Shown here: positions 29,534-41,954 of the stretch, one piece after another
How the letters are laid out: the number at the start of each line of letters is the position of its first letter
Numbering within the stretch: the first letter of the stretch is position 1
NCBI GenBank assembly: GCA_000507305.1
Contig: DF239088.1
Location: forward strand, 1-64,000
Length of the DNA stretch: 64,000 nucleotides
Source: Breviolum minutum Mf 1.05b.01
Taxonomy: Eukaryota; Sar; Dinophyceae; Suessiales; Symbiodiniaceae
Direction of reading: 5' to 3'
Made by a program: the position numbers and the translations under genes
Notes under the pieces: generated by a model
The model's database searches: none
Told to the model about the DNA's origin: nothing
Seen by the model: only the letters and a program-made list of their open reading frames with translations

Positions 29534-29793
29534 TTGAGGAGAGGCAGAGTTGCTAGTGCAGATGCAGAAAGAGGCCCAGTCTTTGGAGAAGCTGCCTCGC
29601 TGAAAGCCCTACAAAGCCAGTTGAGGAAGCTTACGAAGCGACCTTGATTGGGCTGTACCTAGTGGAATGGTGCAGCCTCGACCGTCTCCTGAGATATTTC
29701 AGCGACCGTGGGTTTGGTTGTGAATGCCAGTGGCGCACCTGGCGCAGCGCTGTCGACTCCTTTGTCGGATTCCCTGCTCTTGAGTCAAAACCC
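29534..29793 (+). CDS. Two candidate exons, unknown gene
   Basis: 29534-29646 follows TTCTTTTTTGAG and reads GPVFGEAASLKALQSQLRKL before a stop. 29705-29793 follows GAGATATTTCAG and reads ATVGLVVNASGAPGAALSTP. Other frames are open, so the calls are tentative. Confidence 0.3.
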
Positions 29794-29799
29794 AGATTG

Positions 29800-30587
29800 T
29801 TTACAGTGCTTTGCAATGCTTCGCTCCAGGCATTTGGAAGGTGTTGGCTAGTGAGTCCGCAGAAAGTCCTCTTGAACAGAACTCAAGGAGATCGAGTTTC
29901 TTCAAGAATCGATTTCTTTATTGAAGCTTTCTCTAGATGTTGACGATAGGCTCATGCAAGTGAAGCCAACGAGATGCACATCCACGGTGATGCAATGGAG
30001 CTTTGCATTCAACTCTAAGTTCATTGACGGCGATGCCTTTGAAAGTGGTCCTTTTTGATTGCGTTCAGTTCAGGTTGAGCTTTTCAAACATTTGGGGAAT
30101 GTTTTTCTGCTGAGGCTTGAAGAGTTTGAAACACAATCTCTTTGCGGCTGTTCTAAAAAGACTGCCGCATGATGCGGAGAGTTTAATTTGCAAAGTGTGC
30201 CAATGAGACAATGACATTCGCTGCAACCCTGCAACCTTCAGTAGGACTATGACAGCTATGAATCATGAGTGACTTCAAGATCTTCAAGTCTAAATGATGC
30301 ATCAACTCACTCGAATACTTGAGATGAATCTTCTGTTTAGCACCTGACATTTCAAGAAGCATCAGCTCGAGTCATTTGGTCCGAGGTGGCGGAGACAGTG
30401 GCGGTGGTGAGGTGTTTCCAGCGGACAAACAGGCTGGCTGTTCCTCATGTGGCCGTGGCATGCCGTGGCATTCCGTACTACGCTGTGGCTGTGTTTGTGA
30501 CCTTCAGCGCGCGTGCACATGTTTGGACTGTTTGTCGTAACGGTTTTTATGCCTCTTTTGATTCTTTTTGCATTGGAAGTGTTCCAG
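29800..30587. other. No clear gene
   Basis: AT-richer spacer without a convincing exon. A weak open stretch at 30386-30625 overlaps the next exon in another frame. Confidence 0.3.
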
Positions 30588-30672
30588 CTAAAGTTGCAGG
30601 CTCGCAACAAGCTCCTGCAGACTAGCGACGAAATTAGCCGTCGTATGGAGGAGAGACTCCATCAACTTAATT
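30588..30672 (+). CDS. Coiled-coil exon, unknown gene
   Basis: After GAAGTGTTCCAG it reads LKLQARNKLLQTSDEISRRM, then EERLHQL. This is a strong heptad-like helix. It may belong with 31010-31069. Confidence 0.5.
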
Positions 30673-31009
30673 CACTTTCATTACTTTCATGGATTCTCAT
30701 GATTTCAATTGCAAAATGAGATTTGCTCATAGTCTTCAGTGCTTGAAGTGCTTGATAGTCTTCATTGGGGAGGTGCTTTCAATTTTGCAAGGAACTCTTG
30801 TCCCGCCGGGGTAAAACATTACATGCCTGGCAGCTCAGTGCATTTGGACAAAGCTGGAGCGGGAGATGCAAAATTTCATCTTGATGTAAATCAGGATGAA
30901 CAATTCACAGAAGTTGCCCTTGAACGTGTATCAAATAATTAATATACAATATTTGCATTCCACAGGTGGCAGTGGTACACCCACCCACCCACTTTTTTGA
31001 CTTGCTGAG

Positions 31010-31069
31010 GCTTTGCTGGAGTGTAAGGGCACAGGCGAAGCCGTACAAACTGCCATCCTTGAATGCTGA
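31010..31069 (+). CDS. C-terminal exon, unknown gene
   Basis: After ACTTTTTTGACTTGCTGAG it reads ALLECKGTGEAVQTAILEC and stops at TGA. The pyrimidine tract and acceptor are clear. Confidence 0.45.
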   Translation, partial: ALLECKGTGEAVQTAILEC

Positions 31070-31218
31070 ACTCCGTACCAAACAGACACAATGAGAAAAT
31101 CAGTCCAGAAGCATTTGCAAGACCTATATATAGCAGAACTATTTGGAGTTGTATTTGTTCCAGTCTTTGCTGGGTTTATTTTTTTAAACCCTCTCGTTCG
31201 AAGTCTGATTTGTCTCTG

Positions 31219-31560
31219 CAGTATGCTGGAAGACTGTTGCAACTCTGCAGCATTTTAGCTGAAAATGGCGGCTCTTCCAACAACTCGGGCGCTCAAGGTG
31301 GCTGCGAAAGATGCCCAATGAATCCCAATGACTACCTTGATTAACATGCGTAAAATGACTTAAAATGACTCTATGAGTTTTCATGTGGCTGATAGTCTGA
31401 TAGCTATTGAGTCATTGAGTTGACAGGATTGCTTTTGGACGTTTTTTTTCTCTCCGATTCTGTCCATTTGGAGCCGTGGAATTTCCCGCAAGGCCATCGA
31501 TGCGGCGATACCGACTCACCTTCAGCACCTGAAGAGACCCAACCTTTGCGGACATGTCGT
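31219..31560 (+). other. Possible gene start and exon, strand uncertain
   Basis: After TTTGTCTCTGCAG an exon-like stretch contains a possible start (MAALPTTRALKVAAKDAQ near 31264). At 31480-31560 the plus strand reads SRKAIDAAIPTHLQHLKRPN, while the minus strand reads MSAKVGSLQVLK before a consensus GTGAGT donor. I cannot decide the strand. Confidence 0.25.
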
Positions 31561-32424
31561 CGGGGGCTCTAGGATGAAGGATATGAAGGATGAAGGTACA
31601 TTCGATCCCATTTGAACACAAGACAATCAAATACAATCAAGCACATGGAGCATTTGAGAGTCTTAAATTCATTTTCGGTTTGTGGGAGCGTTTCAGAGCT
31701 CAGTACGTGGCGTCGTCCATTCTCTCCAAAGGTGGGCATCACTGCTGTGACCATTGCAGTTCAGCTGAGCCGCAGTAGGATCGTGAGGCCAATTCTCATG
31801 TTTTTGTCTCATTTTCGATGAGTTCAAGGTCTTCTTGTCTTGTCCCTTTCAGCCTTTCAGTTGTCTTAGATCCTTTTTATATCCATTCATTATCTTTGTT
31901 CATTCCTTGATTGAATTGGAGCTTTCACTGGCCTTTTTGCACTGTTCGAGCACGACTTGCAAACTTGCAACTTCTCTGTTTCAAACAACTCGAGACATCA
32001 TTGACAGGCACAAACGACTCAAACGACTCAAAAGACTACATCTTCCGGACTTTCACATCACATTGAAGTCTGCAGGTTTGCACAGCGCCGCTCAATTACA
32101 GCTCGTACACGTCGCCGTTCGAAAAAGACAAAGGCCAGCTGTCATTGATCTTCAGCATTTCGTTTCCAAACCCCATTAGAAATCAATGAAATCAAATGAA
32201 ATCAATGCTTGATGTATAGGTGTTTACAATCTAGAATCTAGACACAACATAGCTCAGAGACAGTCTCCTTTGACAGCACCCTTGTGAACTTCCAGGGACA
32301 AAAGTTACAAAAGGATCACAAGAAGGACAAGACCTGCGCGGGGCCGCCTGGTGGATCGTAGTGAACGAAGTGAACAAAGTGAACCGAGACTCCGAGACCT
32401 TTTTCCCCACGCATTTTCTCAAGG

Positions 32425-32508
32425 TGTCACAGCTGCCTCCGACGGAAAGCTCAGGCCGCTGGTCGGGAATGTGGACTTAGGTAGACCACAAGGGCCTGAA
32501 ACAGAATG
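32425..32508 (+). CDS. C-terminal exon, unknown gene
   Basis: After TTTTCTCAAG it reads GVTAASDGKLRPLVGNVDLG, then RPQGPETE and TGA. A second frame is also open. Confidence 0.35.
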
Positions 32509-32659
32509 ACGCAGACATAAGAACCTCTTTCATATTCTTTAATTCTACAACTAGATCATACTGAATCATACTGGGTCTTTCTCAGATGTCTTGATTGATT
32601 TGACCAATCTAGCTATGGCTAAACCGGGTAGCAGTTAACAGGATTAGACTTTCCCCCAG

Positions 32660-33973
32660 CACCGGTGGCTCAACAGCCCTCGGGTGGGGATGACAAACAA
32701 TCCATGGCTACAACCATGAGTCAAACTCTCCAAGTACATGAGCTAGCCGATTTCACAAGCTGTGTATGCAAAATGATACAAAATGCATTCCCTAATTCCG
32801 TCAATCTATCTTGGACATATAATGCCACAGGAAAGCAGAAGTTAAAACCTTCTTTGGATTTTCGCTTTGGGTCCATTCTAAGTTTCTGTATTGCTGTGTT
32901 TTGCTTGCCCAGGCTCTGAAGCGTCTCCCCAAGCTATCTTTGAAGCAGTCGCTATCATGGAGACTTGCCAGGGACAAATTGGAGAATGTAAGAGCGGAAG
33001 TTGGATTGGATAAAAGATTTTGACTTTTGAAGGTATAAGACTATTTGTCTATTTGTCTGAAGTGCTTGTGCCGGATTTTGTTTTCTTTTTGCACGGTAGG
33101 ACATCTTGAGAGTGCCACCAAATCAAATGATATTCTTTGTAGTTTGGTAAGTGAGTCCTTTTGAGTTCTATGTTTGTATTTTTTCGTTGCAACCGTTGAA
33201 GGAGTCTCCACTGGAGTGCCATCTTGATGCTTTTCGATCATGCCTCAGTCAGATGAGTGTCAAGAAGTGTTTGCATCTTGGATGCACAGGTGATGGTGGA
33301 ATCTTAAAGACTTGGTGACAACTCGGTAAGGACAGAGATACGACAGTTGTCCATTCTGTTGACATCATATCTTGATATAAGAGGTCCCGCCATGAGTTCC
33401 TTTTGGTCTTTGAAAGATAACGATGTTATGGTGTTGTTTCCTCTTGAGATGTGCTTTGAGCCTTTGTTGCTATTCTCAAAGTTCTCATGTTTCCAAACGT
33501 CCTGTCTTTTCTGTGCATGCTGGGACTGTGACGAATCACACGGAAAGGGACCTGGACCTGCCTGAAAACTCCATCCTGCGGCTCGCTCTTCTTGAGCAAA
33601 TTGGCGTTAAGGGCGGCTACAAGGTCCACCACGAGGGTCCATGCATCAAAAGAGATGAGGTACACAAGTAGGTAAGACTGGTAAGAGGTAAATGAGGCAA
33701 GAAGAGGAGTCTTTGAGTAGCTGAAAGGTCAGGGCAATGTAGATTTGTGTTGTGACGCGTGACATCTCGTGACATCTCGTGACATCTCGTGACATCTCGT
33801 GACATCTCGTGACATCTCGTGACATCTCGTGACCAGCTGTTTCTTTGTTTACAGCTTCGTGAGCTTCGTGAAAGGCCTGGTCTTCTTTGCCCAAACGTTT
33901 TGGTGTGCTGAAGACCTTGGGCGAGGCTGCAGAGGCGAGATATTTCGGGGAAGTGTGGAATCCCAAAGGAAGT
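32660..33973 (+). CDS. Multi-exon gene, function unknown
   Basis: Exons: 32660-32733 (QQPSGGDDKQSMATTMSQTL, donor GTACAT); 32913-~32987 (SEASPQAIFEAVAIMETCQG); 33202-33289 (ESPLECHLDAFRSCLSQMSV, donor GTGATG); ~33510-33659 (HTERDLDLPENSILRLALLE and GVKGGYKVHHEGP, donor GTACAC); 33855-~33973 after TTTGTTTACAG, open in two frames (FVSFVKGLVFFAQTFWCAED or GVLKTLGEAAEARYFGEVWN). A 10-bp tandem array sits in the intron before the last exon. The translation is coding-like throughout, with no family recognised. The grouping into one gene is inferred from strand and spacing. Confidence 0.45.
33761..33830. repeat. 10-bp tandem array GACATCTCGT x7
   Basis: Seven perfect units, with partial units at both ends. 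It lies in a probable intron 24 bases before an exon acceptor. Confidence 0.97.
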
Positions 33974-34799
33974 AATTATTTGTTTTTGCAGCTACAAATT
34001 TGTACGCTGCTACGCTACTAAGCCCTACTACGCTACTAATACATACTAATACTACCTAGTGTTTGGAACTGTCATTAGGATCTATCAGATCTCTAGCCAA
34101 CAGTAAGAAAAACACAGAATATCCATGAGGGTGTTATTTTTGGACCAGTGGGACCAAACATAGATACGCACCCAAAAAAGGACATATACGAAGACTGGTG
34201 CAAGTGTTTTTAGGTATATGGTATACTTGTAATGTGGGAAACATGTGTAAAAGATGTTGGACGGTTGGACCTGCTGTAGTGTTTCCATTCTCTCGAAGGC
34301 CTCATGGGTTCCACATTCTCGGAATGTGGAGATCGACATCACGGCAATGGGCATCAGCATTTTGAACATTCTGGGCGAGGAGCCTATTGGAACCCCTATT
34401 TCAGATATTTGATTTCTGCATGAAGTCTTCTGCCACGCTTAGTGAAGTCCATTTCAGCCTCATCTCCAATCCTTAATTGGTCCGGCGCATCCCTGCACTT
34501 TATTCAATCTGAAGGAGCGGGTTGAAACTCAGCAGAATAGTGGTGCTGAGTTGTCATCGAATCAAATCCTGGCGATGTATCGATGCTTTGCTGAGGTGCG
34601 GTCTACAGATGTTGAGAAGATGCTCATAGTTTGTTCATAGTTTGTTCGTTTCCATTTTGCAGATCTCCAGTGAACGCTTCTCAGTCTCTTAGTTGTAGAC
34701 TTTAAGATTGATTTTCGGACCTCAACGGAAGGCAGCCATGATATTTCTCGAAATTGTGGCACTTTCGTGGCTTTTTTATGCTTTTTTGATATCTATGAG

Positions 34800-35439
34800 A
34801 TCAAACATTGTAAGATTGTCAAGCTCCCGGAGGCGCTACCTTGTTCGTTCTTGCGCGTGGTGATCGAGCAGCTAAACCATCCTTCTTTGGATCCGATCCA
34901 GGTTCATGAGGACCTTAGTTTTGTGCACAAAATTCACCCGAGCATGGATCATGGATATCATGGATCAGTTCTAAACCAGTGCATACCAGTGTAACAAAGC
35001 TATTGTTGTATGGAAGTCCAGATTAAAAATATGTTGTCTAATACTATAATACTATAAAGATGATGACCGTGTTCTGTTTTGAAACATTTCTAAACTGCTT
35101 TTTCTGTGCTTCAGGAGGAAATTCTTTCGATTGCGCTGGCTGCGGAAGCCGAAGGTTTTGCAAGTGTAGTATGGGAGAGATTGGCTGGGCTCCTGATGCG
35201 GCGCTGGTCAAAGTTGAGCAAGAGGTTGGAACAAGTCGGAAGTTCAACGTTTCACAAATCACAAAAAGTTGGAGTGCACAGTGCACACTTGATATCACTT
35301 GATCTTTTTTCATTTTTTTCGTGAGAAGTGCGCCAGGGCTCTCTTGGAGTCTATGCTGGTGCTTCCTGAGCTGCTTCTGCAAGCACCAGGCGAGACAAGC
35401 ACTTCGCATGCCTCACATGATTTATCACGGATTCAGTAG
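34800..35439 (+). CDS. Helical-repeat-like gene, function unknown
   Basis: Exon 34800-34901 (KIVKLPEALPCSFLRVVIEQ, donor GTTCAT), exon 35115-~35250 (EEILSIALAAEAEGFASVVW and RRWSKLSKRLEQ) and exon 35329-35439 (CARALLESMLVLPELLLQAP, ending in TAG). All have pyrimidine-rich AG acceptors and amphipathic helices, as in ARM/HEAT-type or other solenoid proteins, but no specific family can be named. Confidence 0.5.
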
Positions 35440-36018
35440 CTTTTTAGGATATCAGGGCTTGACTTCATAGATCACAAGATGTTAGAAATGTAGCGCCGTA
35501 GCGCATGCATTTTGCCATGCGTTTCCAAAAATCGTTGCTTTTTTGAGGTGAGCTCCAAGAGGCATTGTTAGAGCAATGTCAAAAAAACCAGGTGCTGGTG
35601 GGCCTGTCGTTTCGTAGTCACTTGGTTGATCAAAGTGATAATTGATGAGAACTCATGTGGCTGAAGCGGTTGACGGTTGACGTTGAAACTATGAGTCACA
35701 ACGAGTCTGGAGTTTGCTGTGGCGATTCTACTGAGGCTTCACTTGGCTGCTGGACAGCTGGGGCTCACAGTCGCGATCACCGCTCTTTCCCGTTCTGTTA
35801 CGACCTGCACTTGACTGGCATCTCAGTGATTTGGACGTCAGGAGGTGCGATGGTGTCAACCGCACACGGGTTCGGCCCAAAAAATCATGATTTGAGAATA
35901 TTTGAGATGTTCAAGATGTCACAAGATGTCACAAGAACTTGGTTTCTGGTGATTCCGTGGATGATTTGAGGGCATTGCGGCATGAGCCAGCTTTGAAATT
36001 TTAGCGCATACCCGGAAG

Positions 36019-36933
36019 GCTTGTGCTTGTCTCGAAGATATTTGATGCCTTCGATGCACCAGAAGCAGGTGCAGAAGTGGTACTCTTGTGGCAGACATGG
36101 GCAGAGAACTTGTCTGCTGATTGCAAGGTGTGGTTTTTGGGCCAGGGAGTGCCAAAAAAAAGAAGTGATTAACTGACTCATACTCCTTTCAACGCATATC
36201 AATCTCTAGTTACCTCAAAGCACCAACTTTGGAGGTGAAAAGCTGGCGCTGGAGCGTTTTCCAAGAAGCTCTTCGGGAAGTCTCTGGATCCCAACATTTG
36301 AGACGAAAGACAGAGATGTCAGCCATGTCAGCATCGACCTCCCTGGGTGACATGATCATGGAAGGCAAGCTTATCCGGCCACAGACGATTGGTTGAATCA
36401 TGTTTGAATGTTTTTTGGTCCTGTGGGGAACTCTTTTCTCTCATTCTTTCTCACTCTTTCTCTATTTTTTTTGTTTTTTGTGGTTTCATGGAGGTGTGCT
36501 GTTTGCAGAGTTGCTACGTCATGCACGGGCTTTGCCGATGGATTTGCTGCTGGAACTGCTTCGGCAGATGCCATCAGCGCGTGAGGAGCTTGCAGCAGGT
36601 TGGCTGGTTGGCCAAAGGGGTCCGCAGTGTGCCCCAAACAACTTCAATCTTTAGACAAAGTCAATGGCGCTGAAACAAGTTGACAATTTCTTTGACAACG
36701 CGACCTATAACAATTGAATACCATACTGATAAGAGCAGGAGTTTACAAATAATGACTATAGGAAACTATGAGTCGTAAGCGACATCCAAGCACTTGATTC
36801 TCACGCAGATTTGCCTGACCTCGTCTCGCACTTCTTGGATGGACGTGGTGGTGGCCTGTCGCTGCTGAATGCGATGAAAATTGCACAGGGAGAGGCACAG
36901 CCAAGTCGGAATGGCTTAGGAGCAGAGATGTAG
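36019..36933 (+). CDS. Multi-exon gene, function unknown
   Basis: Exons: 36019-36127 (LVLVSKIFDAFDAPEAGAEV, donor GTGTGG); 36221-36393 (PTLEVKSWRWSVFQEALREV, then SLGDMIMEGKLIRPQTIG); 36494-36598 (VLFAELLRHARALPMDLLLE, donor GTTGGC); 36791-36933 (LDSHADLPDLVSHFLDGRGG, stop TAG). A possible earlier exon at 35937-35990 reads NLVSGDSVDDLRALRHEPAL. The helices are acidic and hydrophobic. No motif is recognised, but coding quality is high in every exon. Confidence 0.55.
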
Positions 36934-37487
36934 GAGATGTGTCGGTTTCTTCAAGTTTCTTCTTTTCATTTTGTTTGCATCAATGATCAGGTGGTCGGAG
37001 GATTACTAATGTCGGTTTACTCTATAGTATGTGTGTTCTGACTGTTCTGTGTTCTTTTCCTTACTCTACTAAAGTCTCATCTATTTTTTTGTTGCTAGGT
37101 CTCCCACAGAATTTCTACGGGGAAAGTGGTATTGGACAAAGTTGCTTGGATGACGTATGATGATATATGATGATCTGTGATGAATTGCAATTTTTGATTA
37201 CTGTAAGTGTACATACTACTTTGATTTGATCTAGTAATATACAGGACTTTGTAGTACTTTGTAGCCATGTTTTTTTGTTTTACCCTTAAATCTTGAATCC
37301 ACACTTCCACCTGGAAGGCCTTCATCAAATGTGAACCCAACTCCGAGCTCTGGAATGCCCTTGTACAGCATATCGTGCTACAAATAAATGGCCATTCAAA
37401 CTTGGAATTCTTCTGTGCTCAGGATGCATTTTAGACGATTGGAAATGTGTTCACTGCAAAAGCTGTGATCAATTCCTATTCTGAAGT
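36934..37487. other. No clear gene
   Basis: AT-rich spacer; I see no exon with good borders. Confidence 0.35.
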
Positions 37488-37619
37488 TTCAAATTTGAAA
37501 ATTTGGGCCATTCTGCGACCCGAGGCCGTTGTCGTCCAACTCTTTTACTGCGTGAAGCTGTGCAAAAAAAGCTGAAAGGCTGGCAGGCTTTGGAATTGAA
37601 GATCATGCTCTCCTAGGTC
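37488..37619 (+). CDS. Candidate exon, unknown
   Basis: After CCTATTCTGAAG all three frames are partly open. The best reads RPTLLLREAVQKKLKGWQAL and ends at TAG. Tentative. Confidence 0.3.
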
Positions 37620-37884
37620 ACGTGGGGCCCCTTGGCAAGGCTGGAATACTTAAATGAGCAGAAATTTAGATGACTCATATATGTAATATATATATATATG
37701 ATATATTATACATGACCTTATTGCAAGACTAACGAATACAAAAACATAATGATAACACCTAAGGACATTCGGGTCAAAAGCCAATCAGTTGGATTATGAT
37801 TTCAATCTGGAGGTTCTGTGCTCCGATCATTGGATCATTGGAATGAACCAAGGCATGTGACATGAGCGAGATGGGAAGCTTGGC

Positions 37885-38122
37885 AGAGCTTGGCAGAGCT
37901 GAAAACACTTTTGCCGTGGCACTGCATGGCCGCAAAGACTCCAACTGCATAGAGTTGAATCGCTTAATCGCTTTAACGCGGAGAAGTCGTCCGCATGCGG
38001 AGCTTCCCAGAAATGGATTCGGAATGAAATTGCTGATGGTAGGCCCTGATAGGCCCAAAAAACGCGAATCCAGCAAGATGACAACGAGGATCATAGATTA
38101 TCTAAAAATCACACTAAATTAG
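37885..38122 (+). other. Open stretch of unclear coding status
   Basis: A basic 80-residue reading frame (GFGMKLLMVGPDRPKKRESS) ends at 38122. The antisense is equally open, so no gene is called. Confidence 0.2.
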
Positions 38123-39040
38123 GGCCTCCAAAGAACTCCAATGGTCCAAATGGCCGATTTCTGGTTGGAAGCTTCCATTGAATTCACATGCTTTTTGCAT
38201 CTTAAAGGGGACTCTGATGCACACTTTGCATCCCTTTTTTCCACCAGCCGAGTCCACAAGACATGGCGGTTGCTTGGACCGTTAAATCGGAAGCAATCGA
38301 GCAGACTCCGATTTGGTGTCAATTGGCTCCGACTTCTGAGCTGAAGCAATTAAGAACTGCAAGTCGGCTGACGAACCTTATCCACCTTATCCATGCATAT
38401 CGGCATGTATCTGTATCTACCATTATCTACCCATATCATCACATCTTCCATGCTTATCACTGATCCGACTGTCACTGCACTTTCTGATGCTTGAGCTCTC
38501 TGCAGTTTGACATCCGCAGGTTCTGAAGATGAATGAATGCAGGGGTTGCATTTCAATTTCTAAAAATATTTCTTGACTGATTTATCATTGTATGCATTCT
38601 ATGGATGTTTCTCAGGTGCGCACGATTTTCAAGAGCCACACGATTCTTGTTGCTTTTACGTCCTTCAGAGCCACACGGTCTTTCCGAGAGCCGGTGATTT
38701 TTGTTCTCCTCGCACGAGGCTGTGATGCTTCAAGGCAAAAGTAGTGACTTTAGTGACTGCTTTTCTGGCAAAAAGTTCTGGCAAAACAAAAGTCATGAAA
38801 AGTCATGAAAAAAAGATTTGTTAAAAAATCAAATGAATATTCAAACAAAAAAAAAGAAATCACAAGACATTTACTAATTTACTTTGACATTAGCTGATTG
38901 AAATGATTCAAGAATGACACTGGATTTCCAGTGTCCTTGGAATATGGTGTGAGAGATGACTTTTGCCGCTTTGTGCCCAAAGTCATTACTTCTGCAGAAG
39001 TTTTCCATGTGGTTTCCAGTTTTGCTGCTGACTATGATCG
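38123..39040. other. No clear gene
   Basis: I see no exon with good borders. The DNA around 38760-38900 is A-rich. Confidence 0.3.
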
Positions 39041-39691
39041 TTGCATGGTTTGGCAGGTAGTCGATCTGTAAATCGATTTTATTTTATTTTAAACGCTTGT
39101 CCAAGAGCCAAGAGCACAAGCCTTGGCAGTTCGACATGCCCGTCCTGGAGACGGCAAGCGATGTTGGAGAGAGTAGAAAGAGACTGTGACACGCAGAGCG
39201 TTGGTCGCTTGGCCTTGCCAAGTGCCCAGTGTGAACAGTGTAAAAGATGTAAAAAGTGTAAACTCAGCGGGGGAAAGTGTGAAACTTTCCGACCTCAAAG
39301 GAAGCTTCATGGTGTACGAAGCTTGGAGCTTGTGCGTGCCAAGAACTCGAAGCAGAGAGGAAAAGATGGGAAAGCTGAAGCCGCAACGGGGGCATCTCTT
39401 GGAATCCGACATTCGAATCTCAAGTGTAGTTCTGAGAAGCACTATGTGGCTCACAAAAACTCCAGCAACAAAGGTGCTAGCCGAGTATATGTATCCATAG
39501 GCGCATACAATCATATGCATAGATTCATGCAGAAGTCTTTGGCAATCACAGAGAAGATAAACTGTATATTAGTCAAAGGAAGTTTAGAAGTCAAACTTCC
39601 AACAATATGGAGAGATGAAAAGCAGAGAAGACACAGATGTGTTTTTTACATTGTGACTTCAAAATTTGTTTCGCGCCACAGCGGCGTGTAA
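39041..39691 (+). other. Long open region, probably exon(s)
   Basis: A 216-codon frame is open, with a Cys-rich part (CEQCKRCKKCKLSGGKC). A second frame over 39186-39470 is also protein-like (GESVKLSDLKGSFMVYEAWS) and ends at a possible GTGCTA donor. Exons are likely, but the frame is uncertain. Confidence 0.3.
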
Positions 39692-40256
39692 TTTTTCCAC
39701 ATCCCAACTTCCAAAAGTAGTTCGAGCATGGTGTGTTTTGTGCATTTTGACTTGAAAATGTATTTCGCGCCACAGCAGTGTGCAAATTTTAATTTCTCCT
39801 CTGGCCACACAGCTCCGCACCCGCCGCTTCAGCGAGCCTACTTTTCGACCCTCCAGACCGACAAATGATTGGAAAAACACAATGCTTTGCGACTGTATTA
39901 TCTGCTTTCTTCTAACTCTTTCTCTTCCCTCTCTTCTACTCTGCTCTTCTCTGCTTTTCATCTCTTCATATTGTCGGAAATTTGACTTCTATTCTTCCTT
40001 TGATCATCTTGTATGTACCTACTCACACGAGAGGTTTGGTAAATACTATGTGTATCTTGTGCGATGTTCTTCCTCCAGGCGGGATGGCACCAGCGCTCTG
40101 ATGGCTTCTGCAAGCTTGATCTTTTGCTAATGATTTTTTTCATGACTTAGTTGAGTTATCCGTATGCCTGGATGATAGCGTTGAGCATCCATCTAACTTC
40201 CAAGAATCAATGCGGATAGCATTTGATGCATTCGGATTGTTTCTGTTTCGCTCCAG

Positions 40257-40342
40257 TTTCACCTGGAGGGTCCCTTGCGTCCGTTGCAAAAAGTGAATCT
40301 TGGACGTTGCGATTTGTTGCGTCATTGCGGCGGTGCACTGCC
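40257..40342 (+). CDS. Exon, unknown gene
   Basis: After TTTCTGTTTCGCTCCAG it reads FHLEGPLRPLQKVNLGRCDL, then LRHCGGALP. It slightly resembles a leucine-rich-repeat strand-turn, but one unit is too little to name. An overlapping upstream stretch (40151-40256) is also open. Confidence 0.45.
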
Positions 40343-40945
40343 ATTTTTTTCTATTGTAAGTTATAAGTCAGCACTTGGTGGACCTTGCGATTTCAATGTT
40401 CCGAATTTTTTTGTCACAACAGTTCGACATTTGATTGGCTGCAGCCTTTTGCGGCAAAAAAATGATTGGTGGATGTAGACCCTTTTACAGAGAGAAGGGC
40501 ACCGCACCATCAAAACATGAATGTTATTTTGAGCTGTTTGAATTTGTAGGTCTTCTTCACACGCAGCAGGTTAGAGTATTTCGGACATGGACATCTAGCA
40601 ACATTTTTTTTTTTGAGTCAGACTAAATTATGAAGAATTTGATTTGTCCTTTCCGAATTTGTGCAATGATTGCTGTCTGAGTTTTTTTCGCCATGGCAAC
40701 GATTTCGACACTCACGTGGCGAGCTCAGTGGCCTTGTGGCCCAGTGGCCTTGTGGCCTTGTGGCACGTGAGCTCGGCGGTGCTTCAGGTCTGTGAAGTCT
40801 GTGCACCCTGCGGAGGTGGGGAAAATGGCCGATGTTTCGAGCGAAATTTTCGGAAGGTTCTCTTTGGACAAGCGCAAAATAAGGTTCCTTTAAGAATGAA
40901 AAAAATACTTTTCTAGAGTATGTAATTGCCGCATACTTGTTACAG

Positions 40946-41372
40946 GACCAATCATGCCTCTTCCGAAGGTGTTTCCAGCGGGCAGTGTCATAGAGCTTTG
41001 TGGTGCAGCAGTGCTTCGAACTTCAGAGGACTGCAACTGAGCAGTTTTTTGCACCGATTTTCTCCCCAAAAAAGAGACGCAACTTGCACAGGACTTGAGC
41101 TCCGAAAAGTGGAGACCTCAGAATTTTCACATGCTGAAAAAGGGATTTTCACTGATTGGAAGGCTTATCAGGTGACTGTAGACTCTTATTGATTTAGTCA
41201 ACTCTTTTGGCTAAATGATGGGACAGGTAAAATGTCTCGAGAAGCTCTTGAGAATTCGAACACTTTTTATGCAGAGGTTGCAAGTGGAGAAGACATGGAG
41301 AACATGCTATGCATCAAAAGTGCAAGGGCAATCTCGAGCAAACATTCACTACAGACGAATGAAATGCAATGA
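40946..41372 (+). CDS. Three exons, unknown gene
   Basis: 40946-~41037 after TTGTTACAG (PIMPLPKVFPAGSVIELCGA, then TSEDCN), 41092-41171 after TTGCACAG (GLELRKVETSEFSHAEKGIF, donor GTGACT), and 41232-41372, a 46-codon frame (MSREALENSNTFYAEVASGE) ending in TGA. Coding-like, unnamed. Confidence 0.45.
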
Positions 41373-41954
41373 ACTGCCTTGCTCAGTTGTGGGGAGCTTG
41401 AAGAAGGGCAGGCGTGCCAAGCATTTGAATTGTGAAAGAAATTGCCAGTGAAATCCGGTGGGACATGTCCAAAAAGCACGTGGGATGGAGGCGTGTTTTG
41501 TGATCTCACATGGCACTGCTCCGGATAGTCGGCGATTGCAGGCAAAACTTGAAGCTTTTAAGCTTTTGTGAACGTGTTTTAAGTATGCTTTGTACGTTTG
41601 GAGTTCAGAATCTGTTTTTGAATGAAGACATTTTATACATTTTATCGATTCCGTTGACTGCGGGTTGTTTTGTGGGTTTTTTGTGTTTCATTCTCGCTCC
41701 ATACTGAAGTGTGGAGTGAGCGAGGTTTATGTGGTAGGTCGTGGACTTCGTGGGTGGATCAGCTGCTGCTTGGATGCAAAATGCTTCACGGCTTCACGTC
41801 AAGGACCTCGTAGAACAGTGTGGAACATTGAGGAAGAACTCTCACGAGAAACTGGACACATATGCCATGATCCATGATTCCATGATGATTCTATGATGAT
41901 CCATGCCAAGGTGTTGCAAAGTCTGGCAGGCTGGAATTTCTGAAAAGTCATCAG

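Noticed and set aside
37670-37710. ATATATAT tract as a promoter or origin
   Set aside because: Simple AT repeats are common in this window, and nothing nearby supports a functional role.
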